Assembly (NCBI RefSeq): GCF_013376095.1
Contig: NZ_JAAMFN010000018.1
Span: 23,660-87,659, forward strand
Source: Arthrobacter sp. SDTb3-6
Lineage (GTDB): Bacteria; Actinomycetota; Actinomycetes; Actinomycetales; Micrococcaceae
DNA length: 64,000 bases
Direction: 5' to 3'
In this document: positions 1 to 7,597 of the stretch, in pieces
Position numbering within the stretch: the stretch's first letter is position 1
Layout: each line of letters starts with the position of its first letter
Notes under the pieces: generated by a model
The model's input: the letters and a program-made list of their open reading frames with translations, nothing else
Databases searched by the model: none
Told to the model about the DNA's origin: nothing
Position numbers and translations under genes: made by a program

Positions 1-479
1 ACCTCCGCCCGGCCGGCGTCGACGCTGCCGGCAACCACCTCCAGGTCCACCCCGGAGCGGTTCCGGCTCAGCCGCCGCGTGGCGCTGAGCAGTTCCACCC
101 GGAGCATGGGGTGCTTGCGCTGCAGCTTAACGAGGGCCGGCGTGGCCACCAGCGCGCCAAAGCCGTCGGACGCGCTGACCCGCACCATGCCGGAGACGGG
201 GTCCATGCGCTGCTCCACGCCCGCGGCCAGCGAACTCAGGCTCGTTTCGATGCCTTCCGCCGCGGCAACGGCCGCGCGCCCCAGCTCCGTCAGCTCCCAC
301 CCCTGCGGCGTGCGTTCCAGGGTCCGTCCGCCCAGCTGCTTGTCGAGTGCCAGGATGCGCCGCGACACGGTGGTGTGCGTGGTTTCCAGTGCGTTGGCCA
401 CGGCGGTGAAGCGCCCCAGCCGGGCCACCGTCAGCAGCACCAGCAGGTCGTCCGGGCTCGGAAACCTCTTGAAATCCAT
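1..479 (-). CDS. LysR-family transcriptional regulator (partial, 3' end outside window)
   Basis: The product begins MDFKRFPSPDDLLVLLTVAR and continues with the typical LysR winged helix-turn-helix (ALETTHTTVSRRILALDKQLG, about residues 28-48) and the beginning of the ligand-binding domain (VRVSASDGFGALVATPALV). The gene runs off the left edge, so only about 159 residues are seen. It is divergent from the hydroxyacid operon starting at 638, and a perfect palindrome (508-521) lies between them, so it probably controls that operon and itself. The inducer cannot be read from this fragment. Confidence 0.85.
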   Translation of the reverse strand, partial: MDFKRFPSPDDLLVLLTVARLGRFTAVANALETTHTTVSRRILALDKQLGGRTLERTPQGWELTELGRAAVAAAEGIETSLSSLAAGVEQRMDPVSGMVRVSASDGFGALVATPALVKLQRKHPMLRVELLSATRRLSRNRSGVDLEVVAGSVDAGRAE

Positions 480-507
480 CGCGGCTCAACCCCCGTGTGT
501 CATCGAA

Positions 508-553
508 GTGCAAATTTGCACAGCCCATCTGCCTATTTCGGTCTTGTTTGCAC
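508..553. promoter_or_regulatory. Probable LysR operator and promoter of the hydroxyacid operon
   Basis: A perfect 14-bp palindrome, GTGCAAATTTGCAC (508-521), sits between the divergent LysR gene and the dehydrogenase operon. A matching half-site, TTTGCAC, recurs at 547-553. The second site overlaps a possible -35 (TTGCAC, 548-553) with TAGTCA (572-577) 18 bp downstream as a candidate -10. A strong site near the regulator plus a weaker one at the target promoter is the usual LysR arrangement. The palindrome is seen directly; the regulator assignment is inference. Confidence 0.55.
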
Positions 554-637
554 TCTATCAGGGTGTGATGCTAGTCATATCCGGCATTGAAAACGGGCCG
601 GGGCATAATGAACTGTGTAGGCAAAGGGGCTTTCATC

Positions 638-1564
638 ATGGCAGTTGTGGCATGGATCGGTTTGGGGCACATGGGCGGGCCCATGACGGCGAACATGGTC
701 AAGGCGGGGCACACCGTCAAGGGCTTCGACCTCAGCGCACCGGCGTTGGAGGCCGCCGTCGCCACCGGTGTGCAGGCGGCAGCCTCGGTTGAGGCGGCAC
801 TCGAGGGAGCCGACGTCGTCTTTACCATGCTGCCCAAGGGCGACCATGTCCGCAACGTGTACTTTGGGGACGCCGGCATCCTGGCCAACGCCGCCAAGGA
901 CACCCTCCTCATTGACTCCTCCACCATCGACATCGAGTCAGCGCAGGCCGTGCACGACGCCGCCGCTGCCGCCGGCTTCCGCTTTGTGGACGCCCCCGTC
1001 TCGGGCGGCATGAGCGGGGCGGCCGCCGGGACCCTCACCTTCATGGTCGGCGGGGAGGCCGGCGCCGTGGCCGACGCGTCCGGCTTCATCAAGCCGATGG
1101 CCGCGAACATCATCCCGACGGGCGGCGCCACCACGGGCCAGGCCGCGAAGATCTGCAACAACCTGATGCTGTTCATCAACCTGGCCTCCACCTCGGAAGG
1201 CGCCGTTCTGGCGGACCGGCTGGGCCTGGACAAGCAGGTCTTCTGGGACATCGCCTCCGTCTCCTCCGGCGACAGCTGGGCGCTGCGCACCTGGTACCCG
1301 GTGCCCGGCGTCGTGCCCACCTCCGCGGCCAACAACAACTTCGCCCCCACGTTTACGGCCGAACTGGCCAACAAGGACATCGGCCTGGCCATCGCTGCCG
1401 CCCGCAGCACCGACACGCCGCTGGAAATCGGCGAACACGTCCAGCAGCTGTTCCAGCGCCTCATCGACGGCGGGCAGGGCGGCAAGGACTGCAGCATGAT
1501 CGTTTCCCTGGTGGACGGCTCGCTCCCGGCGGGCGAAGCGGCTCCCGCCGCACACAACGGATAG
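638..1564 (+). CDS. NAD(P)-dependent 3-hydroxyisobutyrate dehydrogenase family protein
   Basis: 308 residues in the beta-hydroxyacid dehydrogenase family, which oxidises a 3-hydroxy acid to the semialdehyde. The N-terminal dinucleotide-binding motif GLGHMGGPM is at residues 8-16, the substrate-binding DAPVSGG at 118-124, and the catalytic lysine in GQAAKICNN is K171. Start chosen at ATG 638 because AAAGGGG (623-629) lies 8 nt upstream and the family motif begins at once; an upstream in-frame ATG at 587 would add 17 unrelated residues. First gene of a four-gene operon; the aldehyde dehydrogenase follows after 13 nt. The exact substrate (3-hydroxyisobutyrate, tartronate semialdehyde or another short acid) is not fixed by sequence. 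Confidence 0.88.
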   Translation: MAVVAWIGLGHMGGPMTANMVKAGHTVKGFDLSAPALEAAVATGVQAAASVEAALEGADVVFTMLPKGDHVRNVYFGDAGILANAAKDTLLIDSSTIDIESAQAVHDAAAAAGFRFVDAPVSGGMSGAAAGTLTFMVGGEAGAVADASGFIKPMAANIIPTGGATTGQAAKICNNLMLFINLASTSEGAVLADRLGLDKQVFWDIASVSSGDSWALRTWYPVPGVVPTSAANNNFAPTFTAELANKDIGLAIAAARSTDTPLEIGEHVQQLFQRLIDGGQGGKDCSMIVSLVDGSLPAGEAAPAAHNG

Positions 1565-1577
1565 GAAGGCAACTCCC

Positions 1578-3074
1578 ATGACCGAGGTTTCAACGAACGC
1601 CGCCGTCCGCGACTGGCCCATGTGGATCGGGGGAGAGGAACAGCCCTCCGCCGGCGCACAGTGGCGCGAGGTCTTCAACCCCGCCCGCCGCGAAACAGTC
1701 ATCGCACGCGTCCCCGCCGGCACCGTGGAGGACGTGGACCGTGCCGTGACCGCCGCCCGCGCCGCCTTCCCGGCCTGGCGCGCCCAGCACTTCACGGGCC
1801 GGGCCCGGGCGCTGCTGGCCATCGCCGACGAACTGGAGCAACGCAGCGAGGAATTCGCCCTGCTGACGGCCCTGGACACCGGCAACGCGCTGCGCACCCA
1901 GGCCCGCCCGGAATCCACCACCATGGTGGCGATGTTCCGCTACTTCGCCGGGATCGCCGGGGAGGTCAAGGGCACCACGCTGCCCGCCGGGGACAACCAG
2001 CTGCAATACACGCGCCTGGAGCCCCTCGGGGTCGTCGCCGCGATCCTGCCGTGGAACTCGCCGCTGATGATCGCCGCGTTCAAGATCCCCGCAGCGCTGG
2101 CCGCCGGCAACACCGTCATCATGAAGGCGGCCGACGACGCCCCGCTCACCATCCTCAAGCTGGCCGAGGTGTGCAACCGGCACCTGCCGGCCGGCGTCGT
2201 GAACGCCTTGACGGGCCGCGGCGGGGTGATCGGCAGTGCGCTGGCCAACCATCCCGGCGTCGACAAGGTCTCCTTCACCGGCTCCACCGAGGTGGGCCGC
2301 GAGGTGGCCGGCGAGGCAGGGGGGCGCCTGGCGCACATGTCGCTGGAGCTCGGTGGGAAAAACCCGTCCATCGTGTTCCCCGACGCGGCCGACGACGACG
2401 AACTCCTCGACGGCCTGCTCCTCGCCTCGCGCTTCACCCGGCAGGGCCAAAGCTGCACCGCCGGCTCCCGCCTGTTCCTGCACGAGGACATCTACGACGA
2501 CGTGCTCTCCCGCCTCAGTGCCAAGCTGGGTGCGCTGAAGGTGGGCGACCCGCTGGACGAGGCCTCCGACATGGGCGCCATCATCAACCACAAGCAGCAC
2601 ACCTCCATCACCGGGTTCCTCGACGAAGGCCGCGCCACCCCGGGCATGAAGGCGGTGCTGGGCGGCAGCGCACCCGCCGAAGGCCCGCTGACCGAGGGCT
2701 ACTTCCACCTGCCCACCGTCTTCAGCGGCGCCCGCAACGACTTCCGGCTGGCCCGGGAGGAGATCTTCGGCCCGGTCCTGGTGGCCATTCCGTGGAGGGA
2801 CAGGGAGGACGTGATCCGCATGGCCAACGACACCAACTACGGGCTGGCCGCCTACGTGTGGAGCCACAACCTGGACAACGCACTGGACACCGCCCACCGG
2901 ATCGACGCCGGCTGGGTGCAGGTCAACCAGGGCGGCGGGCAGGTGGTGGGCCAGTCCTACGGCGGGTACAAACAAAGCGGCATTGGCCGGGAGGTGTCCC
3001 TGGAAGGCATGCTGGCCGGGTTCACGCAGACCAAGCAGATCAACGTCAAGCTGCGCGGGGTGACCAATGGGTGA
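1578..3074 (+). CDS. Aldehyde dehydrogenase (NAD(P)+-dependent)
   Basis: 498 residues, the usual length for the family. Visible motifs are PWNSP (158-162), FTGST (233-237), the general-base glutamate E257 in LELGGK and the nucleophilic cysteine C293 in GQSCTAGS; all catalytic residues are present. Closest in style to betaine-aldehyde or generic ALDH enzymes; the CoA-acylating methylmalonate-semialdehyde dehydrogenase signature is not evident. It would oxidise the aldehyde made by the upstream dehydrogenase to a free acid, which the next gene (CoA transferase, overlapping by 8 nt) could activate. AGGAAGGC (1563-1570) serves as RBS. Confidence 0.88.
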   Translation: MTEVSTNAAVRDWPMWIGGEEQPSAGAQWREVFNPARRETVIARVPAGTVEDVDRAVTAARAAFPAWRAQHFTGRARALLAIADELEQRSEEFALLTALDTGNALRTQARPESTTMVAMFRYFAGIAGEVKGTTLPAGDNQLQYTRLEPLGVVAAILPWNSPLMIAAFKIPAALAAGNTVIMKAADDAPLTILKLAEVCNRHLPAGVVNALTGRGGVIGSALANHPGVDKVSFTGSTEVGREVAGEAGGRLAHMSLELGGKNPSIVFPDAADDDELLDGLLLASRFTRQGQSCTAGSRLFLHEDIYDDVLSRLSAKLGALKVGDPLDEASDMGAIINHKQHTSITGFLDEGRATPGMKAVLGGSAPAEGPLTEGYFHLPTVFSGARNDFRLAREEIFGPVLVAIPWRDREDVIRMANDTNYGLAAYVWSHNLDNALDTAHRIDAGWVQVNQGGGQVVGQSYGGYKQSGIGREVSLEGMLAGFTQTKQINVKLRGVTNG

Positions 3075-4317
3075 CGGCCTGCCGCTGGAGGGCGTGCGCA
3101 TCCTGGACCTCAGCCGCGCGCTCGCCGGCCCATATGCCACCGCCCTGCTGGCCGATCTCGGCGCGGAAATCATCAAGACCGAAAGCATCAAGGGCGGGGA
3201 TTCCAGCCGGTCCTGGCCGCCGTTTGAGGACGACCACAGCCTGTACTTTGACTCCGCCAACCGGGGCAAGGAGTCCATCGCGATCGACTTCTACAGCCAG
3301 GGCGGCCGGGAACTGCTGTGGAAACTGGCGGTGGCCTCCGACGTCGTGGTGGAAAACTTCCGCCCCGGCGTGCTGGCCACGATGGGCCTGGACCCGGAGG
3401 CGCTGCGCGCAGCCAAGCCCGGGATTGTCATCGCCTCCGTCAGCGGCTTCGGCGCCACCGGCCCGCTGAGCCAGGCGCCCGGCCTGGACCAGGTGGCGCA
3501 GGGCATGAGCGGGCTGATGTCCGTCACCGGCGCCGACGCGGACCACATGTACCGTGTGGGCGTGCCGATCATTGACATGGTGGCCGGCATCAACACGGCC
3601 CTCGGCATCGCCGCCGCCCTGGTGGGCAGGGACCGGACCGGCGTGGGCGCGGAGGTTTCGACGTCGCTCCTGGAAACGGGCCTGGCGCTGGGCGCGTTCC
3701 AGGGCCAAAAATATCTCAGCTCCGGCGAGGTCCCGGAGCCGCAGGGCAACAACCACCCGGTCCTGTCGCCGTACGGGGTGTTTGCCACGGCGGACATCCC
3801 CGTCATCATCGCGGTGGGCAACCAAAAGCAGTGGCGGGACGCGTGCGTGCTGCTGGGCGACCCGGAGCTGGCCGGGCATCCGGACTACGCCACCGGCAAG
3901 CTGCGCAACGTGAACCGGGCCGCGCTGAAGTTGGTGCTGGAGGGGCTGCTGGCGCACCGGACAGCCGCCGAATGGCTGCCGCTGCTGCGCGGCGCCGCGA
4001 TCCCCGCCGGGCCCATCTACAACTACGAACAGGCGTTTGCGGACCCGCAGGTCCGGGCGCTGGACATGGTGCAGACCGTCCGGCGCACCGATGGTTCGGA
4101 GCTGCCCCTGGTCCGCGGGCCCATTTCCGTCAACCGGCAGGCGCCGCGGATCCGCAAGGCCCCGCCGGCCCTGGGCGGGGACACCCTCGCCGTGCTGGAC
4201 CGGCTCGGGCTCAGCGCCGAGCAGGTCGCCGGGCTGGTGGACGCCGGAATTGTGCTGGCGGCACCGGGGGCCGCCCCCGGGACGACGGCGGACGCCGCGT
4301 TGGGTGCCGCGCCATGA
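3067..4317 (+). CDS. Class III (CaiB/BaiF family) CoA transferase
   Basis: 416 residues. The start region LEGVRILDLSRALAGPYAT is the family N-terminal signature, and D170 (GVPIIDMVAG) aligns with the catalytic aspartate of formyl-CoA transferase that forms the mixed anhydride. The tail after about residue 385 is an Ala/Pro-rich extension. It overlaps the aldehyde dehydrogenase by 8 nt and the crotonase by 4 nt (ATGA), so the genes are translationally coupled. It probably transfers CoA to the organic acid made by the upstream oxidations; the acid and the CoA donor are unknown. Confidence 0.88.
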   Translation: MGDGLPLEGVRILDLSRALAGPYATALLADLGAEIIKTESIKGGDSSRSWPPFEDDHSLYFDSANRGKESIAIDFYSQGGRELLWKLAVASDVVVENFRPGVLATMGLDPEALRAAKPGIVIASVSGFGATGPLSQAPGLDQVAQGMSGLMSVTGADADHMYRVGVPIIDMVAGINTALGIAAALVGRDRTGVGAEVSTSLLETGLALGAFQGQKYLSSGEVPEPQGNNHPVLSPYGVFATADIPVIIAVGNQKQWRDACVLLGDPELAGHPDYATGKLRNVNRAALKLVLEGLLAHRTAAEWLPLLRGAAIPAGPIYNYEQAFADPQVRALDMVQTVRRTDGSELPLVRGPISVNRQAPRIRKAPPALGGDTLAVLDRLGLSAEQVAGLVDAGIVLAAPGAAPGTTADAALGAAP

Positions 4318-5123
4318 GCGGGCGCGGGACGGGCACCCTGCGGGTTGAGCGAAACGGGCCGGTGGCCACGCTGGTCATGGACAACCCCTCGATGCGCAAC
4401 GCCATCACCGCGGACATGTGGCCGCAGTTCGCCGAGCTGCTGCCGTGCCTGGAGGACGACGACTCCGTGAAGGTCCTGGTGGTGCGCGGGGCCGGGACGC
4501 ACTTTTCCGCGGGCGCGGACATCGCCTCGGTGCAGGACATCCTCCGCGACCCCGCCACCGGCCAGCGCGACGGAGGGGACATCACCCTGGCCGAGACCGC
4601 CCTGGCCCGCTTCCGGAAACCCACCGTGGCGGCCGTCGACGGCTACTGTGTGGGCGGCGGCTGGCAGATTGCCGGTGCCTGCGACATCCGGCTGGCGTCG
4701 GAGAACGCGGTGTTCGGCATCACCCCGGCCAAGATCGGCATCGTCTACCCGCTCTCCGGGATCCGGAAGCTGGTGGAACTCGCGGGACCGGCCGCGGCCA
4801 AGTACCTGCTGTTCAGCGCCGACATGGTCAACGCCGTGGAGGCCCGGCGGCTCGGCCTGGCGATCAAGGTGCTGCCCATTGACACTTTCTGGGCCGATGT
4901 CCAGGCATTTGCGCTGCTGCTGGCCGGGCGCTCGCAGTTTTCCATCCAGTCGCAAAAGGAGCTGGTTGACGCCATTGCCGGCCACCTCCCGGAAGCCGAC
5001 CTGGCCGAACGCAACTCCTACTGGCAGCGTGAAATGGCGGCCAGCGCCGATCCGAGGATCGGCGTGGCCGCCTTCCTGGCAAAGGAAACGCCAAGGTTCA
5101 CCTGGCTCCGCCCCCAATCCTGA
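4314..5123 (+). CDS. Crotonase-fold (enoyl-CoA hydratase/isomerase family) protein lacking both catalytic glutamates
   Basis: 269 residues with the crotonase core: the oxyanion-hole segment HFSAGADI (63-70) and GYCVGGGWQIAGACD (110-124). In true hydratases the GGGxE glutamate and the PE glutamate do catalysis; here they are Q118 and A139 (FGITPAKIGI), so simple hydration is unlikely and an isomerase, hydrolase or decarboxylase role is more plausible. ATG 4314 overlaps the CoA transferase stop as ATGA. The reading frame stays open far upstream inside the transferase gene, but that part lacks family homology. Last gene of the operon; CGGTTGCAACCG palindromes follow. Confidence 0.85.
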   Translation: MSGRGTGTLRVERNGPVATLVMDNPSMRNAITADMWPQFAELLPCLEDDDSVKVLVVRGAGTHFSAGADIASVQDILRDPATGQRDGGDITLAETALARFRKPTVAAVDGYCVGGGWQIAGACDIRLASENAVFGITPAKIGIVYPLSGIRKLVELAGPAAAKYLLFSADMVNAVEARRLGLAIKVLPIDTFWADVQAFALLLAGRSQFSIQSQKELVDAIAGHLPEADLAERNSYWQREMAASADPRIGVAAFLAKETPRFTWLRPQS

Positions 5124-5139
5124 CCGCCCTTCCGACGCT

Positions 5140-5285
5140 CGGTTGCAACCGGGGCGGTTAAGCCCGGCCCTCGGTTGCAACCGGGGGCCGTTCGGGGATC
5201 GCTCCCGCAATCTTGCAACCGATGGTTGGTGGGATGTGCCCCGTTTGCGCGGGAGGGTCGCGGGAAAACGCCCCGGTTGCAACCG
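5140..5285. repeat. Dispersed palindromic element, site A (CGGTTGCAACCG cluster)
   Basis: Three perfect copies of CGGTTGCAACCG lie at 5140-5151, 5172-5183 and 5274-5285, with a degenerate copy (TTGCAACCG) at 5213-5221. They fill the gap between the convergent crotonase and ABC transporter genes. The same unit recurs at 21956-21999 and 50709-50757, so this is a repeat family of this genome. It could be a REP-like element or a two-way terminator; no transposase is nearby. Confidence 0.7.
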
Positions 5286-5302
5286 AGGGCTGGTTCGGGT
5301 GG

Positions 5303-5974
5303 TCAGTCCTCCGTGAGCTTGCCGTGGGCGAGGCGGAATTTTCTGTCCGTCTGGGCCGCCAGGGCGTGGTCGTGGGTGACGACCAGGATGGTGGTCTTTT
5401 TCTCGTGGGCCAGCTGGCGCAGGAGGGCGATGATGAGCTCACCCGTCTCGTCGTCCAGGTTGCCCGTGGGCTCGTCGGCCAGAATCAGCTTCGGGTTGTT
5501 GGCGAGGGCCCGGGCGATCGCGACGCGCTGCTGCATGCCGCCGGAAAGCCTGTTGGCCAGGCGGCCGTGCATTTCTTCGCCCAGCTCGACCTGGTTGAGC
5601 AATGCACCCGCCCGCTTGCTGCGTTCGGCATGGGAGACGCCGGCGAACTCCATGGGCAGCATGACGTTTTCCTTGGCCGACAGGTTCGGGATCAAGTTGT
5701 AGGACTGGAAGACAAAGCCGATGTCATCGCGGCGGTAGGCGGTGAGCTTGCGGTCCGGCAGCGTGGAAATGTTTACCTCGTCCACGAACACGTCCCCGGA
5801 GGTCGCCTTGTCCAGGGCGCCGAGGAGGGACAGCAGCGTGCTCTTGCCGCTGCCGCTCTTGCCCAGGATGGCGGCAAAGGTGCCCTGCTCCAGGCTGAAG
5901 CTCACCCCGTTGACGGGCTTGATGGTGCGGTCCCCGGAATTGAAGGACTTGACTACGTCTTTGACGTTCAGCAT
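5303..5974 (-). CDS. ABC transporter ATP-binding protein (MacB/LolD type)
   Basis: 223 residues, a complete single nucleotide-binding domain: Walker A GKSGSGKST near residue 38, signature LSGGMQQRVAIARAL, and Walker B LILADEPTGNLDDETG. The DEPTGNLD form is typical of MacB/LolD/FtsE-type ATPases that drive FtsX-like permeases by mechanotransmission. It starts 3 nt after the permease gene, so the two form one operon and one complex. The substrate is unknown; this class often exports peptides, antibiotics or lipoproteins. Confidence 0.9.
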   Translation of the reverse strand: MLNVKDVVKSFNSGDRTIKPVNGVSFSLEQGTFAAILGKSGSGKSTLLSLLGALDKATSGDVFVDEVNISTLPDRKLTAYRRDDIGFVFQSYNLIPNLSAKENVMLPMEFAGVSHAERSKRAGALLNQVELGEEMHGRLANRLSGGMQQRVAIARALANNPKLILADEPTGNLDDETGELIIALLRQLAHEKKTTILVVTHDHALAAQTDRKFRLAHGKLTED

Positions 5975-5977
5975 GGC

Positions 5978-7435
5978 TTACTCTCCTCGCAGGACTTCGA
6001 TGGGGCGGACCTTGGCGGTCAGCAGGGCCGGTATCAGGGCGCCGATGGCGGCGATGGCCAGGATTCCGACGGCGCCCAGCACCAGCGTCTGCCAGCCGAC
6101 GGAGGTGCTGATGGTGCCAATGAGCTGGCTGGCGCCGGCAAAGGCGCCGCGGGTGCGGGTGAACCCGCCGCTGAATCCGCCTCCACCGCCAAGTCCGCCG
6201 CGGCCCCCGAACCGGCCGACGGCCGCGTTGGTGGAGGTGGTGTTTCCCGCCACGAGGGCGCTGACGATGGGGTTGGAGCTGAAGGCCGCCACGGCGGCAC
6301 CCACCACGCTGCCCAGGACCACCAGCACCATCGCCTCGATGACGAACTGGAGGCCGATGGTGCGGTTGGACGCGCCGATGGCCTTGAGGACGCCAATTTC
6401 ACGGCGCCGTTCGCGCACCACCATGATCATGATCAGCAGCACGATCAGCCCTGCCGTCACGAGCGAGGCGATGAAGGCGATCAGTGAAATGTTCTGCACG
6501 CTGCCCAGGGACGTGATGGCGGCCTGCAGGTTGTTCGAACCGGCGGTCACGTCGACGTTGGAGGCGCCCAACGCGCTGGTCAGCGCGGCCTGGGTGGAGG
6601 AGACATTCTCAATGCTGTCCACGACCACGTTCAGGCTGCTCAGCTGCCCGGCCTGGTCCACCAGCGTCTGCGTGGCCGCGAGGGGCAGGTAGATGCCGTT
6701 GTTGTCGAACGCGTCGCCGGCGTCGAAAATGCCTGTGACCTTCATGGTGCGGCTTTGGACGGTGAAGGTGGAGCCCACCTTCAGGGAATTCTTGGTGGCC
6801 AGGGTGGAACCCACCAGGGCCTGGGTTGAATTGGCGGCAAAGTCCGTCAGCTGCGAACCGCCCGTCAGCTTGATGGCGGTTCCGGCCGCCGTGGCCGAGG
6901 TGGAGACGCCCGTGGCCTGGATCGGAATGCTGAAGGCCGGACGGGTGGTGGTGCTGCCGGAGCCGCCGTCAGGGGAGCTGCCGTTGCTGTTGTTGCGCTG
7001 GCCCAGCACGCCGGGGTCGACGGCGGAGACCAGGCTGGTGGTGCCGCTGGTGCCGAAGCGGCCGCCCCTGGATCCGCGGTCGGCGCCGCCGTTGCCGGAG
7101 GCGGAGCCCGCGGAGGCGGAGTCCGCGGCCGCGTTGGCCAGACGGACGGTGAGCGCCTCGTTGACGCCGGTCACGTGGGCGACGGCCGCCGCCTTGGTGG
7201 CGTCCGCCGTCGTCAGCGGGTTGCCGCCGCCAAGTCCGCCGCGGGACCCGGCGGGGTTGACCATGAGGGTGTTGCCCACGGAGGCCTTGAGTGAGTCGAC
7301 CTTGGCGCCCACCGCCTGGTTGGCCACCAGCATGGCCAGCGCGAGGCCGATCGCCACCGCCAATATGACCACGACGGCGCCGCTGCGCACCTTGTTGCGG
7401 AACGCGTTGCCCACGCTCCGGGAAACCACACCCAT
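5978..7435 (-). CDS. ABC transporter permease, FtsX/MacB-like
   Basis: 485 residues. One N-terminal membrane segment (AVVVILAVAIGLALAMLVA, about 20-38), a large extracytoplasmic domain (about 40-320), then three C-terminal membrane segments including the FtsX-type RRREIGVLKAIGASNRTIGLQF motif. Two stretches are unusually rich in Gly, Arg and Ser: about 120-140 in the outer domain and about 425-450 between the last helices. GGAGCAGGACATGGGT gives an AGGA RBS just before the ATG. The partner ATPase follows. No periplasmic fusion protein is encoded nearby, as expected for a Gram-positive cell. Confidence 0.87.
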   Translation of the reverse strand: MGVVSRSVGNAFRNKVRSGAVVVILAVAIGLALAMLVANQAVGAKVDSLKASVGNTLMVNPAGSRGGLGGGNPLTTADATKAAAVAHVTGVNEALTVRLANAAADSASAGSASGNGGADRGSRGGRFGTSGTTSLVSAVDPGVLGQRNNSNGSSPDGGSGSTTTRPAFSIPIQATGVSTSATAAGTAIKLTGGSQLTDFAANSTQALVGSTLATKNSLKVGSTFTVQSRTMKVTGIFDAGDAFDNNGIYLPLAATQTLVDQAGQLSSLNVVVDSIENVSSTQAALTSALGASNVDVTAGSNNLQAAITSLGSVQNISLIAFIASLVTAGLIVLLIMIMVVRERRREIGVLKAIGASNRTIGLQFVIEAMVLVVLGSVVGAAVAAFSSNPIVSALVAGNTTSTNAAVGRFGGRGGLGGGGGFSGGFTRTRGAFAGASQLIGTISTSVGWQTLVLGAVGILAIAAIGALIPALLTAKVRPIEVLRGE

Positions 7436-7552
7436 GTCCTGCTCCCTACAATTGTGGCTGCCCGTGCGGCAGCCGTCCAGGTGCCATCCTCTGGCCGCGG
7501 ACCGCGTGTTTCATTGGGACAGGCTGTGCGTGGGATGTGAGAATCCGGCCCG

Positions 7553-7594
7553 CTAGACTTGGACCAGCGAACACATGCCGACACAATTGAGGGT
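7553..7594 (+). promoter_or_regulatory. Promoter -10 and RBS of the FemAB gene
   Basis: TAGACT at 7553-7558 is a good actinobacterial -10, followed by TGGACC. The same TAGACT(T)GGACC string occurs directly ahead of pcrA (58105-58115). A Shine-Dalgarno-like GAGGG (7589-7593) lies 4 nt before the TTG at 7598, which supports that start over an in-frame TTG at 7559 that would fall on or before the expected transcription start. Confidence 0.45.
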
Positions 7595-7597
7595 CTT

